Shown: in pieces, positions 18,328 to 25,843 of the stretch | Layout of the letters: each line of letters opens with the position of its first letter | How positions within the stretch are numbered: the stretch's first letter is position 1 | NCBI GenBank assembly: GCA_018223365.1 | Contig: JAGTTP010000002.1 | Coordinates: 62,001-126,000, forward strand | Direction of reading: 5' to 3' | DNA: 64,000 bases | From: Clostridiaceae bacterium Marseille-Q4145 | Lineage (GTDB): Bacteria; Bacillota; Clostridia; Lachnospirales; Lachnospiraceae | Translations under genes and position numbers: made by a program | The notes under the pieces: generated by a model | The model's database searches: none | What the model was told of the DNA's origin: nothing | What the model saw: only the letters and a program-made list of their open reading frames with translations

Positions 18328-18669
18328 ATGTCACGAACCCAACGTAAATACGACCAGGAATATAAGATCCAGGCTGTCAAACTTGCCAAAGAAATCGGCG
18401 GTGCTAAGGCAGCCAAAGAATTAGGTATCCCAGAAGGAACCATCCACACATGGCTGAAAGCAGTTAGAGCAGGCACATTGGATATTGGCGACGGTGCACA
18501 TACTCCGGAAAGCGCGATGAGTCTTGCTGAGGAGCTTGCCATGCTCCGCAAACGCGTTAAAGATCAGGACAAAGAAATCCGGCGTCTGAAAGAGGAAAAT
18601 GAATTTCTCGAGGAAGCAAGCGCTTTTTTCGCAGCCAGCCGTCGGAAGTCAGCAAGAACCAAAGAATGA
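18328..18669 (+). CDS. IS3-family transposase OrfA, copy 2
   Basis: 113 residues, the same protein as at 17094: HTH_Tnp_1 followed by a heptad-like coiled coil. AAGGAGGAAC precedes the ATG. It belongs to the complete element. Confidence 0.92.
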   Translation: MSRTQRKYDQEYKIQAVKLAKEIGGAKAAKELGIPEGTIHTWLKAVRAGTLDIGDGAHTPESAMSLAEELAMLRKRVKDQDKEIRRLKEENEFLEEASAFFAASRRKSARTKE

Positions 18670-19574
18670 TGTTCATTGCCATAAAAACGAAAGACGGCGT
18701 GATTAAGGGAAAACTCTCATTCTATTGCCGGATGCTTGGCGTCAGCCGCCAGGGTTTCTACAAATATCTTGCTATTAAAGATCGCCCTTGGAAATATCAG
18801 GATCTTGCTGATGCCATGAGAGTGATCCATGCTGAGGATGAATGCAATGATACCTATGGACGTATTCGCATGTACCAAGCACTGCTCCTTAAGAATCCGA
18901 CGGGAATCAAGATCCCCAGTGAACGAACCGTTTACAGGGTTATGGATGAAATAGGACTTGTCCATCGGCCAAAGCGCAAGCCAAATGGCATTACCAAGGC
19001 TGATCGGGAAGCACGTAAGTCAGATGATCTTCTGAAGAGAGAGTTCAAGGCTGATAAGCCACTTGAAAAATGCGTAACTGATATCACAGAAATCAAGGCA
19101 AAAGATGGAAAACTGTATGTTTCAGCCATCTTCGACTGCTTTGATTCCAGCGTTCTGGGACTGGCAATGGAAACAAACATGAAGGCAACTCTGTGTGAGC
19201 ATACACTGGATAATGCCTATCTGGCGCATCCTGATCTGCGAGGTGCCATTGTGCACTCCGACAGAGGAAGACAATATACCAGTGAAACCTACCGTCAGGC
19301 GCTTTCTAAATATGGCATTATACAAAGCATGAACAGTGATGGTGGCAGGTGCCACGATAATGCTCGATGTGAAAGCATGTGGGCCAGAATGAAAAGCGAG
19401 CTTCTCTATGACCGCTACAATACGGAAAGCCTGACCACGGATGAGCTGAGAGTTCTTATTTGGAGATATTTCATCAGTTACTGGAACAACAGGAGGATCT
19501 GCTCTGCCAACGGTGGGCTTCCTCCTATGATTAAGCGTCAGAGATACTACCAATCTCTGGGCCTGGCTGCATAG
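18666..19574 (+). CDS. IS3-family transposase OrfB, copy 2 (complete)
   Basis: 302 residues. An HTH_21 segment (KRKPNGITKADREARKSDDL and preceding region) leads to the rve core. The DDE triad is Asp in CVTDITEIK, Asp in VHSDRGRQYTS and Glu in ARCESMWARMKSEL. The full C-terminus ends GLPPMIKRQRYYQSLGLAA. It starts with ATGA overlap on OrfA; in the family, a programmed frameshift often fuses the two frames, but no classic slippery run is visible just upstream. Confidence 0.92.
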   Translation: MMFIAIKTKDGVIKGKLSFYCRMLGVSRQGFYKYLAIKDRPWKYQDLADAMRVIHAEDECNDTYGRIRMYQALLLKNPTGIKIPSERTVYRVMDEIGLVHRPKRKPNGITKADREARKSDDLLKREFKADKPLEKCVTDITEIKAKDGKLYVSAIFDCFDSSVLGLAMETNMKATLCEHTLDNAYLAHPDLRGAIVHSDRGRQYTSETYRQALSKYGIIQSMNSDGGRCHDNARCESMWARMKSELLYDRYNTESLTTDELRVLIWRYFISYWNNRRICSANGGLPPMIKRQRYYQSLGLAA

Positions 19575-19600
19575 GAAATGATATCTTTGAGATAAATGTG

Positions 19601-21277
19601 TCAACCAATATTGACAATATCATAAGCTTCAGGATTCATAAGCCTCAGCTTTGTATTGCCATAGTCATACCGACTTACAACAATCTTTTGAGACTCTGGG
19701 TTGTAAACATTCAGCAGTGTGCGGAACTTCAAGGGATACCTGGTGGAAACCGCTGTTAAGAACGCCACAAACGCTTTCGAAGGCGAAGCGCCTTTATATA
19801 CTCCCCCGTTATAATGAATCTCATATACGGAGGTATTCTGCTCGTCATTTTCCTTTTCCGTATTTCTCAGTTTCGCAGTTAATTCTGTGCTGATTGCCAG
19901 TCTCTGCTGAATAGAGTACAACTGGTGAAGATTCATAAAGGACCACAGATTGACCTCGTTTAGTTCCTCCAGCGTTGTAATTCCTTTTTTCTTCAACTCC
20001 TTATAAAGCAGATCGTATTTCTCATCTTCAAAGAATCTGTCAAAGTCGGTACCCTGTTGCTCTGGTTCTTTATTTTTTGAAGCAACACAGGCAGTAGTTT
20101 CTTGCCGATCTGAGCTTTGGAGATACAGCAGATATTTCGTGATTGCAGCATTATATCTGTTGTGTTGACTTGCGTTCACTTCCCAATATTCGGTTGTCTG
20201 CCTCAGCTGATCTACGACTCTTTGCGCTTCTGCGCGATCCGCTCCATAAAGGCGGATTTCTTTCAACCCAAGCCTGCTTGCCAACTGTTCGCAATTGGTA
20301 ATAGCAGAGGAATAGCTTTGTGCGCTACGTTCTGCCATATACTGATCATGGAGCAGCCAATTGCGGAATATTGCTTTATAGTTTCCCGTGTCGGTCGTTA
20401 CCATAGCAGACATAGTATTCTTCGTCGCAGATGCCGCCCGTTTCGATGCGTTTTCTACTAATGAAGGCTCTGTACATTGCATCGATTCAATTTTTATATA
20501 ACGAATTTCAAGATTCTCGTAATCAACATTGCATCTGTCCAGCAGTAGGCGAATTTTCATCACGATATCTGTTGCGCTTAGGTTCGTTTCGACATAAAAA
20601 TTGTCGCTGACCTTCTTAGGTGCATTCATTTTGTCCGAGGCTTTTGGACTTCCGAAGTCAATCCGCCGGCCTCCACTGATATTTGTGTTGTACATTCGAA
20701 GGAATTCATCTGGATAGTCTTCCGACAAGCATACGAGAACTTTTACATATAATTGCGTCCAATTAGAGATACCAGTCTGTTCATCCCCAAAGTATGAAAA
20801 TGAAACTGGCTTTGTATATGCAAAACTATTGATATGGCAAAAATCAATTATCAGCACATTATCTTCTTTTTTATTTTCACTCAAGGCGATTTCTTTCCTT
20901 TGAGTAACTTCGCAAGGTTTGCCATCGGAAGAAGTATCTCCCATAGTTTGAGAAATACTCAATTCAGTCGTATTTGTTTCTTGGGCGACCAGCGATTTCA
21001 CAAAAGCTTTGTAATACTGTGCTGCAGTAACAATCTTCCTCATCTGTTTTTTATGCGAAAGCTGAAATATGCGGCTTTCAGTAACAGTTTTTTGAACTCT
21101 CTTAATGATATCCAAATCTATTGTTTCAAACAAAGGCTTACGAAGTACTTTTATTTTGAGACAATAAGCCTCTATTTCCGAATAGCAAAAGTACAACTCA
21201 GACAGATGAGCCGATGGTGCATTCTGGGCAAGCCAAGTAGCAAAAAGCTCTTCGATTTTCTCCTTGTCGCCAACCAT
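19601..21277 (-). CDS. Two-module protein of unknown function, 3' end replaced by IS terminus
   Basis: 558 residues from ATG 21277, placed 8 bases after GAGGAGG (an ATG at 21283 is too close). I do not recognise the family. By eye it has a helical segment at ~10-95, module A at ~150-265 (PVSFSYFGDE, NWTQLYVKVL, YVETNLSATDIVMKIRLLLD), and a helical segment at ~300-390 resembling integrase core-binding folds. A helical linker follows at 410-470, then a second, incomplete module A-like part at ~485-553 (YKGASPSKAFVAFLTAVSTR). The codons after EAY, giving DIVNIG and the stop, lie in the right terminus of the adjacent IS. The native C-terminus is therefore lost, and the protein may be inactive. 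Confidence 0.75.
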   Translation of the reverse strand: MVGDKEKIEELFATWLAQNAPSAHLSELYFCYSEIEAYCLKIKVLRKPLFETIDLDIIKRVQKTVTESRIFQLSHKKQMRKIVTAAQYYKAFVKSLVAQETNTTELSISQTMGDTSSDGKPCEVTQRKEIALSENKKEDNVLIIDFCHINSFAYTKPVSFSYFGDEQTGISNWTQLYVKVLVCLSEDYPDEFLRMYNTNISGGRRIDFGSPKASDKMNAPKKVSDNFYVETNLSATDIVMKIRLLLDRCNVDYENLEIRYIKIESMQCTEPSLVENASKRAASATKNTMSAMVTTDTGNYKAIFRNWLLHDQYMAERSAQSYSSAITNCEQLASRLGLKEIRLYGADRAEAQRVVDQLRQTTEYWEVNASQHNRYNAAITKYLLYLQSSDRQETTACVASKNKEPEQQGTDFDRFFEDEKYDLLYKELKKKGITTLEELNEVNLWSFMNLHQLYSIQQRLAISTELTAKLRNTEKENDEQNTSVYEIHYNGGVYKGASPSKAFVAFLTAVSTRYPLKFRTLLNVYNPESQKIVVSRYDYGNTKLRLMNPEAYDIVNIG

Positions 21278-21418
21278 TAACATTGCCTCCTCTGAATATT
21301 TGTAGTACTCGCTTCGTTATTTCCGAAATATTGCCACAGTTATTATGAATCAGCGCATCTGATAAGTAACGTATGTCTGCTTCTATTGCTCTATTATAAT
21401 TTCTATTATGTCCAATAA

Positions 21419-21640
21419 TCAGGCCTTCGCTGAATCCTCATCCGGGAGAAACTCGAGAACGTCATTTGCAGTGCAACCAAGCGCAAGACAGATTTTGCCA
21501 ATCAGTTCAACAGATACAGGTTCTTGTCGTCCCATTTTGACAATCGTACTCGAACTAATGCCAGCCTTTTCACATAATTCTTTTTTCTTCATATTCTTGT
21601 CAATAAGGAGTTTGAATAGTTTATTGTATGAAATTTTCAT
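21419..21640 (-). CDS. XRE/Cro-CI type small transcriptional regulator
   Basis: 73 residues from ATG 21640 (MKISYNKLFKLLIDKNMKKK). The longer open frame begins at a TTG without support. The helix-turn-helix is at residues ~17-40 (KKELCEKAGISSSTIVKMGR), then IGKICLALGCTANDVLEFL, the usual HTH_26/HTH_3 layout. It is encoded just upstream of the truncated two-module gene, 142 bases apart, and probably controls it or itself. Confidence 0.9.
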   Translation of the reverse strand: MKISYNKLFKLLIDKNMKKKELCEKAGISSSTIVKMGRQEPVSVELIGKICLALGCTANDVLEFLPDEDSAKA

Positions 21641-21695
21641 AAGCCTGTCCACCCCGTCCAATCAGGTACAATTTGGTTGCAATAAAACAGAATAT

Positions 21696-21724
21696 ATTAT
21701 ACCACCTTCCATGGTAGCCGTAAA
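21696..21724 (-). promoter_or_regulatory. Promoter of the XRE regulator
   Basis: Minus-strand TTTACG (21719-21724), 17-base spacer, TATAAT (21696-21701), 56 bases before the ATG at 21640. A CCATGG palindrome lies in the spacer and could be an operator. Confidence 0.65.
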
Positions 21725-21968
21725 GATATAATCCGTTTATTTGAAAGCTTTTTAGTCTCATTTTTCGTATTTTCTTTCTTCTGCAAGCAGGGCTTTCGTG
21801 ACACGAATGCGATTTTCTGCTTGTTGGGGAAACTCCCCAATCCCCATAGAACGCTGCCTGCGGCATCGGGCTGCTGCGTCTCCGTTCCACTCCGGTCCGC
21901 GCAAAGCAGACGTCCACCGGACGTCTTGCGCCCGTTCCGGATGCTTTAACGGCAGTTCCTGCCAAAGA
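21725..21968. other. Non-coding, GC-richer spacer with two perfect inverted repeats
   Basis: No supportable gene. It contains TTGGGGA-AAC-TCCCCAA (21824-21840) and GACGTCC-ACC-GGACGTC around 21908-21924. Its base composition is unlike the AT-rich neighbours. Overlapping open frames here on both strands have no ribosome site and low-complexity, arginine- and proline-rich translations. Confidence 0.5.
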
Positions 21969-21999
21969 AAAAACCGGAGCAAATCATCACCCCGGCTTC
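21969..21999 (-). terminator. Terminator after the VWA gene
   Basis: Stem AGCCGGGG / CTCCGGTTT (one or two G-U pairs; core 21975-21980 with 21991-21996) followed on the minus strand by a T run. It lies about 10 bases after the stop at 22009. Confidence 0.75.
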
Positions 22000-22008
22000 A
22001 AAAAACAT

Positions 22009-22668
22009 TTACTTGTGTTTGCGACCTCCGCGCTTTTTGTAGTCCTCGTCTATACGCTTTTTCCAGTCTGCACTCAGCGGGGCACTGCACCGGACAGAGC
22101 TGATTGCATCGCTAACCACCTCATAATTCAACGCGGTTCCTTCACTGTCACACTGATAGTTCACTGCACGATCTGCACCGATTCCGAACTGGCTTGCGGT
22201 CTCTACTGCGTCAATATTGGCACCGAGGAGCAAAAACTCCAAACCGTATTTTTCTTTCTGCCGCTCAATCATCTGCTTCACTTTTTCGCTGTTGTACCGG
22301 TGGCTGGCATTCTCCATTCCGTCCGTAGTGATTACGAACATGGTATGTTCCGGGACATCTTCCGGTCGTGCGTACTTATGAATATTTCCAATGTGATGAA
22401 TCGCACCGCCGATGGCATCTAAGAGTGCTGTGCATCCGCGAACCGTGTAATCCCGATCGCTCATCGGTCGGATGTCCTTTACATTTACACGATCATGCAG
22501 GACTTCGCTCACATTGTCAAACAATACCGTTGAAATCAGTGCTTCACCCTCTGCTTTTTTCTGCTGCTCAATCATAGAATTGAATCCGCCGATGGTGTCC
22601 CGTTCCAGTCCGCTCATGGAACCGCTGCGATCTAAAATAAAAACGATCTCTGTTAAATTCTTTCTCAT
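22009..22668 (-). CDS. von Willebrand factor A (VWA) domain protein
   Basis: 219 residues, a stand-alone cytosolic VWA domain with no signal peptide or membrane segment. The metal-ion-dependent adhesion site is complete: DRSGSMSG near residue 13, Thr in RGCTALLDAIGG, and Asp in VITTDGMENASH. A basic tail (DEDYKKRGGRKHK) ends it. Such VWA proteins are often partners of chaperone, stress or ADP-ribose-linked proteins. Here the upstream neighbour is a macro-domain protein. GGGAGG ribosome site 8 bases before the ATG. A terminator follows. Confidence 0.88.
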   Translation of the reverse strand: MRKNLTEIVFILDRSGSMSGLERDTIGGFNSMIEQQKKAEGEALISTVLFDNVSEVLHDRVNVKDIRPMSDRDYTVRGCTALLDAIGGAIHHIGNIHKYARPEDVPEHTMFVITTDGMENASHRYNSEKVKQMIERQKEKYGLEFLLLGANIDAVETASQFGIGADRAVNYQCDSEGTALNYEVVSDAISSVRCSAPLSADWKKRIDEDYKKRGGRKHK

Positions 22669-22852
22669 ATGCTAGTCCTCCCAAAATCTCGCCCTTGCGG
22701 GCTCGCTGTCGCGGTATTCGCCAAAGTTTCGAGCAAGCTCGAACTTTGGCTCATTACACGCGCATATGGCTGCTCGGTTTTGTACCTTACAGCCATAGTA
22801 TAGCGATTTTCTTTTGTGGAGTGGTCGCATGGAAAGCGACATTTCTTTGTCC
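22669..22852 (-). promoter_or_regulatory. Strongly structured leader between macro-domain gene and VWA gene
   Basis: 184 bases with four inverted repeats. They are GTCGC/GCGAC (22824-22828, 22836-22840), TGGCTG/CAGCCA, a long hairpin of 13-14 bp at 22721-22749 (CCAAAGTTTCGAGC with GCTCGAACTTTGG) and GCCC-GCAA-GGGC near the VWA ribosome site. None has a T run that makes it a clear terminator. TATACT on the minus strand is a weak -10 candidate. Function unknown. Confidence 0.6.
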
Positions 22853-23869
22853 TTATGCTCCGATCAAGCTCTGGTCAAAGGCAAACAGTGCCTCGTTGAT
22901 TTCATACACATTGTAGTTTCCCCGTTCGACAAAATATTCTACAATGATGTCGAATTTGCTCGAATGGGAAAGGGTAAACCCGGCCTTGCCGAGCATCTCC
23001 TGCATCTGGGCAAGCGGCAGTTCCAAAGCGATGGCAAATGCCAGCACTGTAGGTTTGGACGGCTTATAGAATTTATCAGAGCGAATTTTGGAAAAGAGCT
23101 TTCGGTCAATGTTTGCCTTCTTGTAGCACTGGGCATCCGTCATACCGCTTTCGTCGATTTTCCGCAGCAGCATTTCCGAAAAGCTCTCGTCAATCTGTCC
23201 CAGTGCTTCTTCCAAGGATTGACTGCTGCAAGATTTACTGATTGCTTCGGGCGGCAGCGGTGCTGGTGCGGCTTCAAAGCAAGGTTCCTTTGACAACGCT
23301 ACGAGCCGCCGTCTCTGTTCTCCTCGGCTGTCGGTATGTTCCTCCACATACCGGTCATCGATGTATGCTGCGATATCGGCAAACAGTTTTCCGCTGATCT
23401 GATATGTCTTCTTATCAAAGATAACGATGTAGACCATCATCTCATTTTCCAGCAGGAATGTACTGATGGTATCGACTGCAACCTTCAGAGCCTGATCTTT
23501 TGGATAGCCATAGATACCGGAAGAAATCAGCGGAAAGGCCACCGACTGACAGCCATTTTCTTTTGCCAGGTTCAAAGATGTCCGATAACAAGATTCCAGA
23601 AGCTCCTGTTCCCGATGTTTGCCATCCCTCCAACGCGGTCCCACTGCATGGATCACATATTTGCAGGGCAGGTGGTATCCCTTTGTGATTTTTGCGCTGC
23701 CTGTCTCGCAGCCATGCAGCGTACTGCACTCTGCAAGCAGTTCCGGTCCGGCAGCACGATGAATGCAGCCGTCCACACCACCGCCGCCCAAAAGAGAAGC
23801 GTTTGCAGCATTGACGATTGCGTCAACGCTCATTTTCGTAATATCGTTTCTGATAATCTGCAATGGCAT
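22853..23869 (-). CDS. Macro domain protein with C-terminal helical (XRE-like) domain
   Basis: 338 residues. Residues 1-~170 are a macro domain of the YmdB/TARG type: VDAIVNAANASLLGGGGVDG, YVIHAVGPRW and FPLISSGIYGYP form the ADP-ribose pocket. It should bind or remove ADP-ribose or O-acetyl-ADP-ribose groups. After a low-complexity linker (~185-225), residues ~228-338 form a helical domain with RKLFSKIRSDKFYKPSKPT, LPLAQMQEMLGKAGFTLS and YNVYEINEALFAFDQSLIG. It resembles a HTH-like module found at the C-terminus of several Firmicute proteins. ATG at 23869 follows GGGAGG. The neighbour downstream is the VWA gene. Confidence 0.88.
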   Translation of the reverse strand: MPLQIIRNDITKMSVDAIVNAANASLLGGGGVDGCIHRAAGPELLAECSTLHGCETGSAKITKGYHLPCKYVIHAVGPRWRDGKHREQELLESCYRTSLNLAKENGCQSVAFPLISSGIYGYPKDQALKVAVDTISTFLLENEMMVYIVIFDKKTYQISGKLFADIAAYIDDRYVEEHTDSRGEQRRRLVALSKEPCFEAAPAPLPPEAISKSCSSQSLEEALGQIDESFSEMLLRKIDESGMTDAQCYKKANIDRKLFSKIRSDKFYKPSKPTVLAFAIALELPLAQMQEMLGKAGFTLSHSSKFDIIVEYFVERGNYNVYEINEALFAFDQSLIGA

Positions 23870-23922
23870 GAAGCATACCTCCCATTCGTCAGATCAATGC
23901 CCTTGTCTGTTCAAATATCTAT

Positions 23923-24681
23923 TTAAAGTGTCTCATACATTACTTTCAATTCTTCCAGAATCTTCTCCTTTGTTCTGCCAACCACCCCAAGTTGCTTAAT
24001 ATCCACGTTTTCATTTTTCATACGCTGGACAAACTCTTGAATATCGGCATAAACTCCTTGGGGAGCCACTATCTTGGCGGTGGGATCAATCAACTCCGTC
24101 AGACGGAAAACATCATTCTTATGTTTCTTAATATTTTTGCTATCAACGTGTTCTCCTGCGGTCTTACGATCTGCCAAATCCATCCATGCTTTTGCCTTAA
24201 ATGGAATCAAATATGCCGCATCCAAGACAGTCACTCCATCAACGACAACTTTCCCCTGCTTCAGAAATTCGTAGTAATCATTGTCTAAAAGAATAGCAGA
24301 CAGACTTGAAATATCATCGTCCATCGGTAACGGTGTTAGCACTGCATCTTCTGGAAGCTGAATGGCATCCAGCTTTCGTGTAAAAAGTTCAATCATCGCA
24401 GGATACTGACTTGAGATTGGATGACTAAAACGATAAAACTGCGGCACACCCGAACTTTTATTGCAATGTTCATATCCAGCCTGTTTTACATATTCCCAAA
24501 ATTTCTTTCCGAAATTCGCATCAACTGCTTCTATAATCAGAACAAGGTCAATATCCTTTGTTGCTCGGAAATCCAGTCCTTCTTCCGTCATCAGAATGTC
24601 ACACGCCGTTCCTCCAATGATGGCATATTGTTCTTCGCTGCCCTTGAACCATTCCTTAAAACTATCAATCCCTGTAACCAT
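23923..24681 (-). CDS. Nucleotidyltransferase, AbiEii-like (putative type IV toxin)
   Basis: 252 residues. The N-terminal nucleotidyltransferase core shows YAIIGGTACDILMT and, 15-20 residues later, RATKDIDLVLII, the G-G and D-x-D pattern of AbiEii/MNT-type enzymes. Downstream is AAYLIPFKAKAWMDLADRK, typical of the family's helical part. In known type IV systems such enzymes modify tRNA or other targets and are neutralised by a separate regulator. The ATG lies 7 bases after GGAGG, within the last codons of the preceding gene (17-base overlap), so the two are coupled. Confidence 0.8.
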   Translation of the reverse strand: MVTGIDSFKEWFKGSEEQYAIIGGTACDILMTEEGLDFRATKDIDLVLIIEAVDANFGKKFWEYVKQAGYEHCNKSSGVPQFYRFSHPISSQYPAMIELFTRKLDAIQLPEDAVLTPLPMDDDISSLSAILLDNDYYEFLKQGKVVVDGVTVLDAAYLIPFKAKAWMDLADRKTAGEHVDSKNIKKHKNDVFRLTELIDPTAKIVAPQGVYADIQEFVQRMKNENVDIKQLGVVGRTKEKILEELKVMYETL

Positions 24682-25624
24682 CTATCTTCCTCCACAGTTC
24701 ATTCAGCATTTCTTCCACTGCTTCTTCAACCCGTTCATCCGCATCTTCTCGCAATGCCAATGCCAAAGAAAGTTCGTCTACAGTATTTCGTGTAGACAAT
24801 TTTCGTGGATTGTATCTCCACATCTCTACGGCCACTTGCACCTGCGAATTCTGCAAGCTATTGGTCATAACATCTTTCCATTGAGAGATTCTTTCTGCCG
24901 CATAACATCTGACATTCGGTGCGTTCAGCATGGAATACTCAGCCAATGCCGAATATCCGCTTTCCAGCAAATCTGTTCCTACATATTTTTTCGGAATATA
25001 AACCGTTCGTTTTATGGGGTTCAGTAACTTATCTCCTGCTTTTTGGAACAGTGTTTTCGGAGAATCCTCAGATTGCATGATCCTCTGCACACCGACTTTC
25101 CTGATATGCAGCAATCCCATTTCTTCAAGCTGTCTTGATGCCCTTGATATAGAAGTAGGTGTCAGTTCCAAGTCCTTCGCAGCTTGACTTGTAGATATTT
25201 CCTGTGTGCCTCCATAAATGAAATGCAGTAGAAGCATCTGCGCCGATGGAAGTATTTCTTCCCGTGGTATTTTTTCCGCACTGCACCGTTCCTGCAAATA
25301 CACTGCCATAAAGGGCAAATAAATTTGCTTTCCATCTACAATAAATGGAATCTTCTCACGAATCAAATATTCTTTCTGGCGATAGTTAAGTTCTTTTAGC
25401 ACCAGCACAATAGGCAAGTTCTCATTTTTCTGTATCCGAGCAATATGCTTTTTCAGCACTTCAATCTGCTCCAGCTCTGTCTTAGGATAAAGAAAAATCA
25501 TCTTCTGTTCATTCATATACACCATCTGTAAGCGATACCTTGTGGCTATAAAATTGGGCAAATGCTTAAACTCTACGTCCTCATAGGTAACCTTGACTCC
25601 AAGAACTTTATCGAGATATTCCAT
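24665..25624 (-). CDS. Winged-helix regulator paired with the nucleotidyltransferase (AbiEi-like position)
   Basis: 319 residues. A central winged helix-turn-helix at ~155-195 (EISTSQAAKDLELTPTSISR, QLEEMGLLHIRKVG) follows an N-terminal domain of ~130 residues without a recognised fold. A C-terminal ~110-residue region (YSALAEYSMLNAPNVRCYAA, VEMWRYNPRKLS) is reminiscent of AbiEi C-terminal domains. It probably represses its own promoter and acts as antitoxin for the overlapping gene. The HTH is internal rather than N-terminal, unlike classic AbiEi, so the homology is uncertain. ATG at 25624 follows AGGTGA. Confidence 0.72.
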   Translation of the reverse strand: MEYLDKVLGVKVTYEDVEFKHLPNFIATRYRLQMVYMNEQKMIFLYPKTELEQIEVLKKHIARIQKNENLPIVLVLKELNYRQKEYLIREKIPFIVDGKQIYLPFMAVYLQERCSAEKIPREEILPSAQMLLLHFIYGGTQEISTSQAAKDLELTPTSISRASRQLEEMGLLHIRKVGVQRIMQSEDSPKTLFQKAGDKLLNPIKRTVYIPKKYVGTDLLESGYSALAEYSMLNAPNVRCYAAERISQWKDVMTNSLQNSQVQVAVEMWRYNPRKLSTRNTVDELSLALALREDADERVEEAVEEMLNELWRKIDGYRD

Positions 25625-25638
25625 GTCATCACCTGCAT

Positions 25639-25685
25639 TCTTAACTCTTTTTCTGTATTATAACTTTTTTTGTGTTAAGATGCAA
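25639..25685 (-). promoter_or_regulatory. Promoter of the regulator/nucleotidyltransferase pair with inverted repeat
   Basis: Minus-strand TTGCAT (25680-25685), 17-base spacer, perfect TATAAT (25657-25662). A 7-bp perfect inverted repeat, TCTTAAC (25639-25645) and GTTAAGA (25674-25680), brackets the -10 box; a further GAGTTAA lies at 25691. This is a plausible autoregulatory operator. Confidence 0.75.
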
Positions 25686-25735
25686 TATTTGAGTTAAAAA
25701 CAGTCAAAAATCAACATTAGAGAATCATTTTCAAA

Positions 25736-25783
25736 GAAAAAAGTCCGGTGCAGCATGAGCATTACACCCACACTGCACCGGAC
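25736..25783 (-). terminator. Terminator after the DUF1292 gene
   Basis: Perfect 11-bp stem GTCCGGTGCAG / CTGCACCGGAC (25743-25753 and 25773-25783) followed on the minus strand by TTTTTTC. It closes the transcript that may run from recD2 and marks the right border of the accessory region. Confidence 0.85.
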
Positions 25784-25843
25784 ACTCCATCATCGACTGC
25801 TTTGTCTATTTTCTTCTTCCTTCCGCACTTTACTGGAATAATT

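Larger units (their letters stand above)
17016..19483 (+). repeat. Direct tandem duplication of 1,234 bases of an IS3 element
   Basis: 17016-18249 and 18250-19483 are head-to-tail copies. The junction reads CAGTTACTG then TGATGTTG. The repeat begins exactly at the IS left end. No sequence difference was noticed by eye. Confidence 0.9.
18250..19622 (+). mobile_element. IS3-family element, copy 2, complete
   Basis: 1,373 bases. The left end (18250-18275) and right end (19598-19622) form an imperfect inverted repeat sharing TGAT-TTGT and GTTGACAC, so the element starts TG and ends CA as IS3 elements do. Both frames are complete. The right end lies inside the 3' part of the minus-strand gene at 19601-21277. 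No target duplication was found. Confidence 0.88.

Noticed and set aside
19601..21277. Calling this gene a site-specific integrase
   Set aside because: Only core-binding-like helices are suggestive; no catalytic R-H-R-Y set is visible.
21621..22103. Three overlapping open frames on both strands in the GC-rich spacer
   Set aside because: Arg/Pro/Ser-rich translations, no ribosome sites, and they overlap real genes and a terminator.
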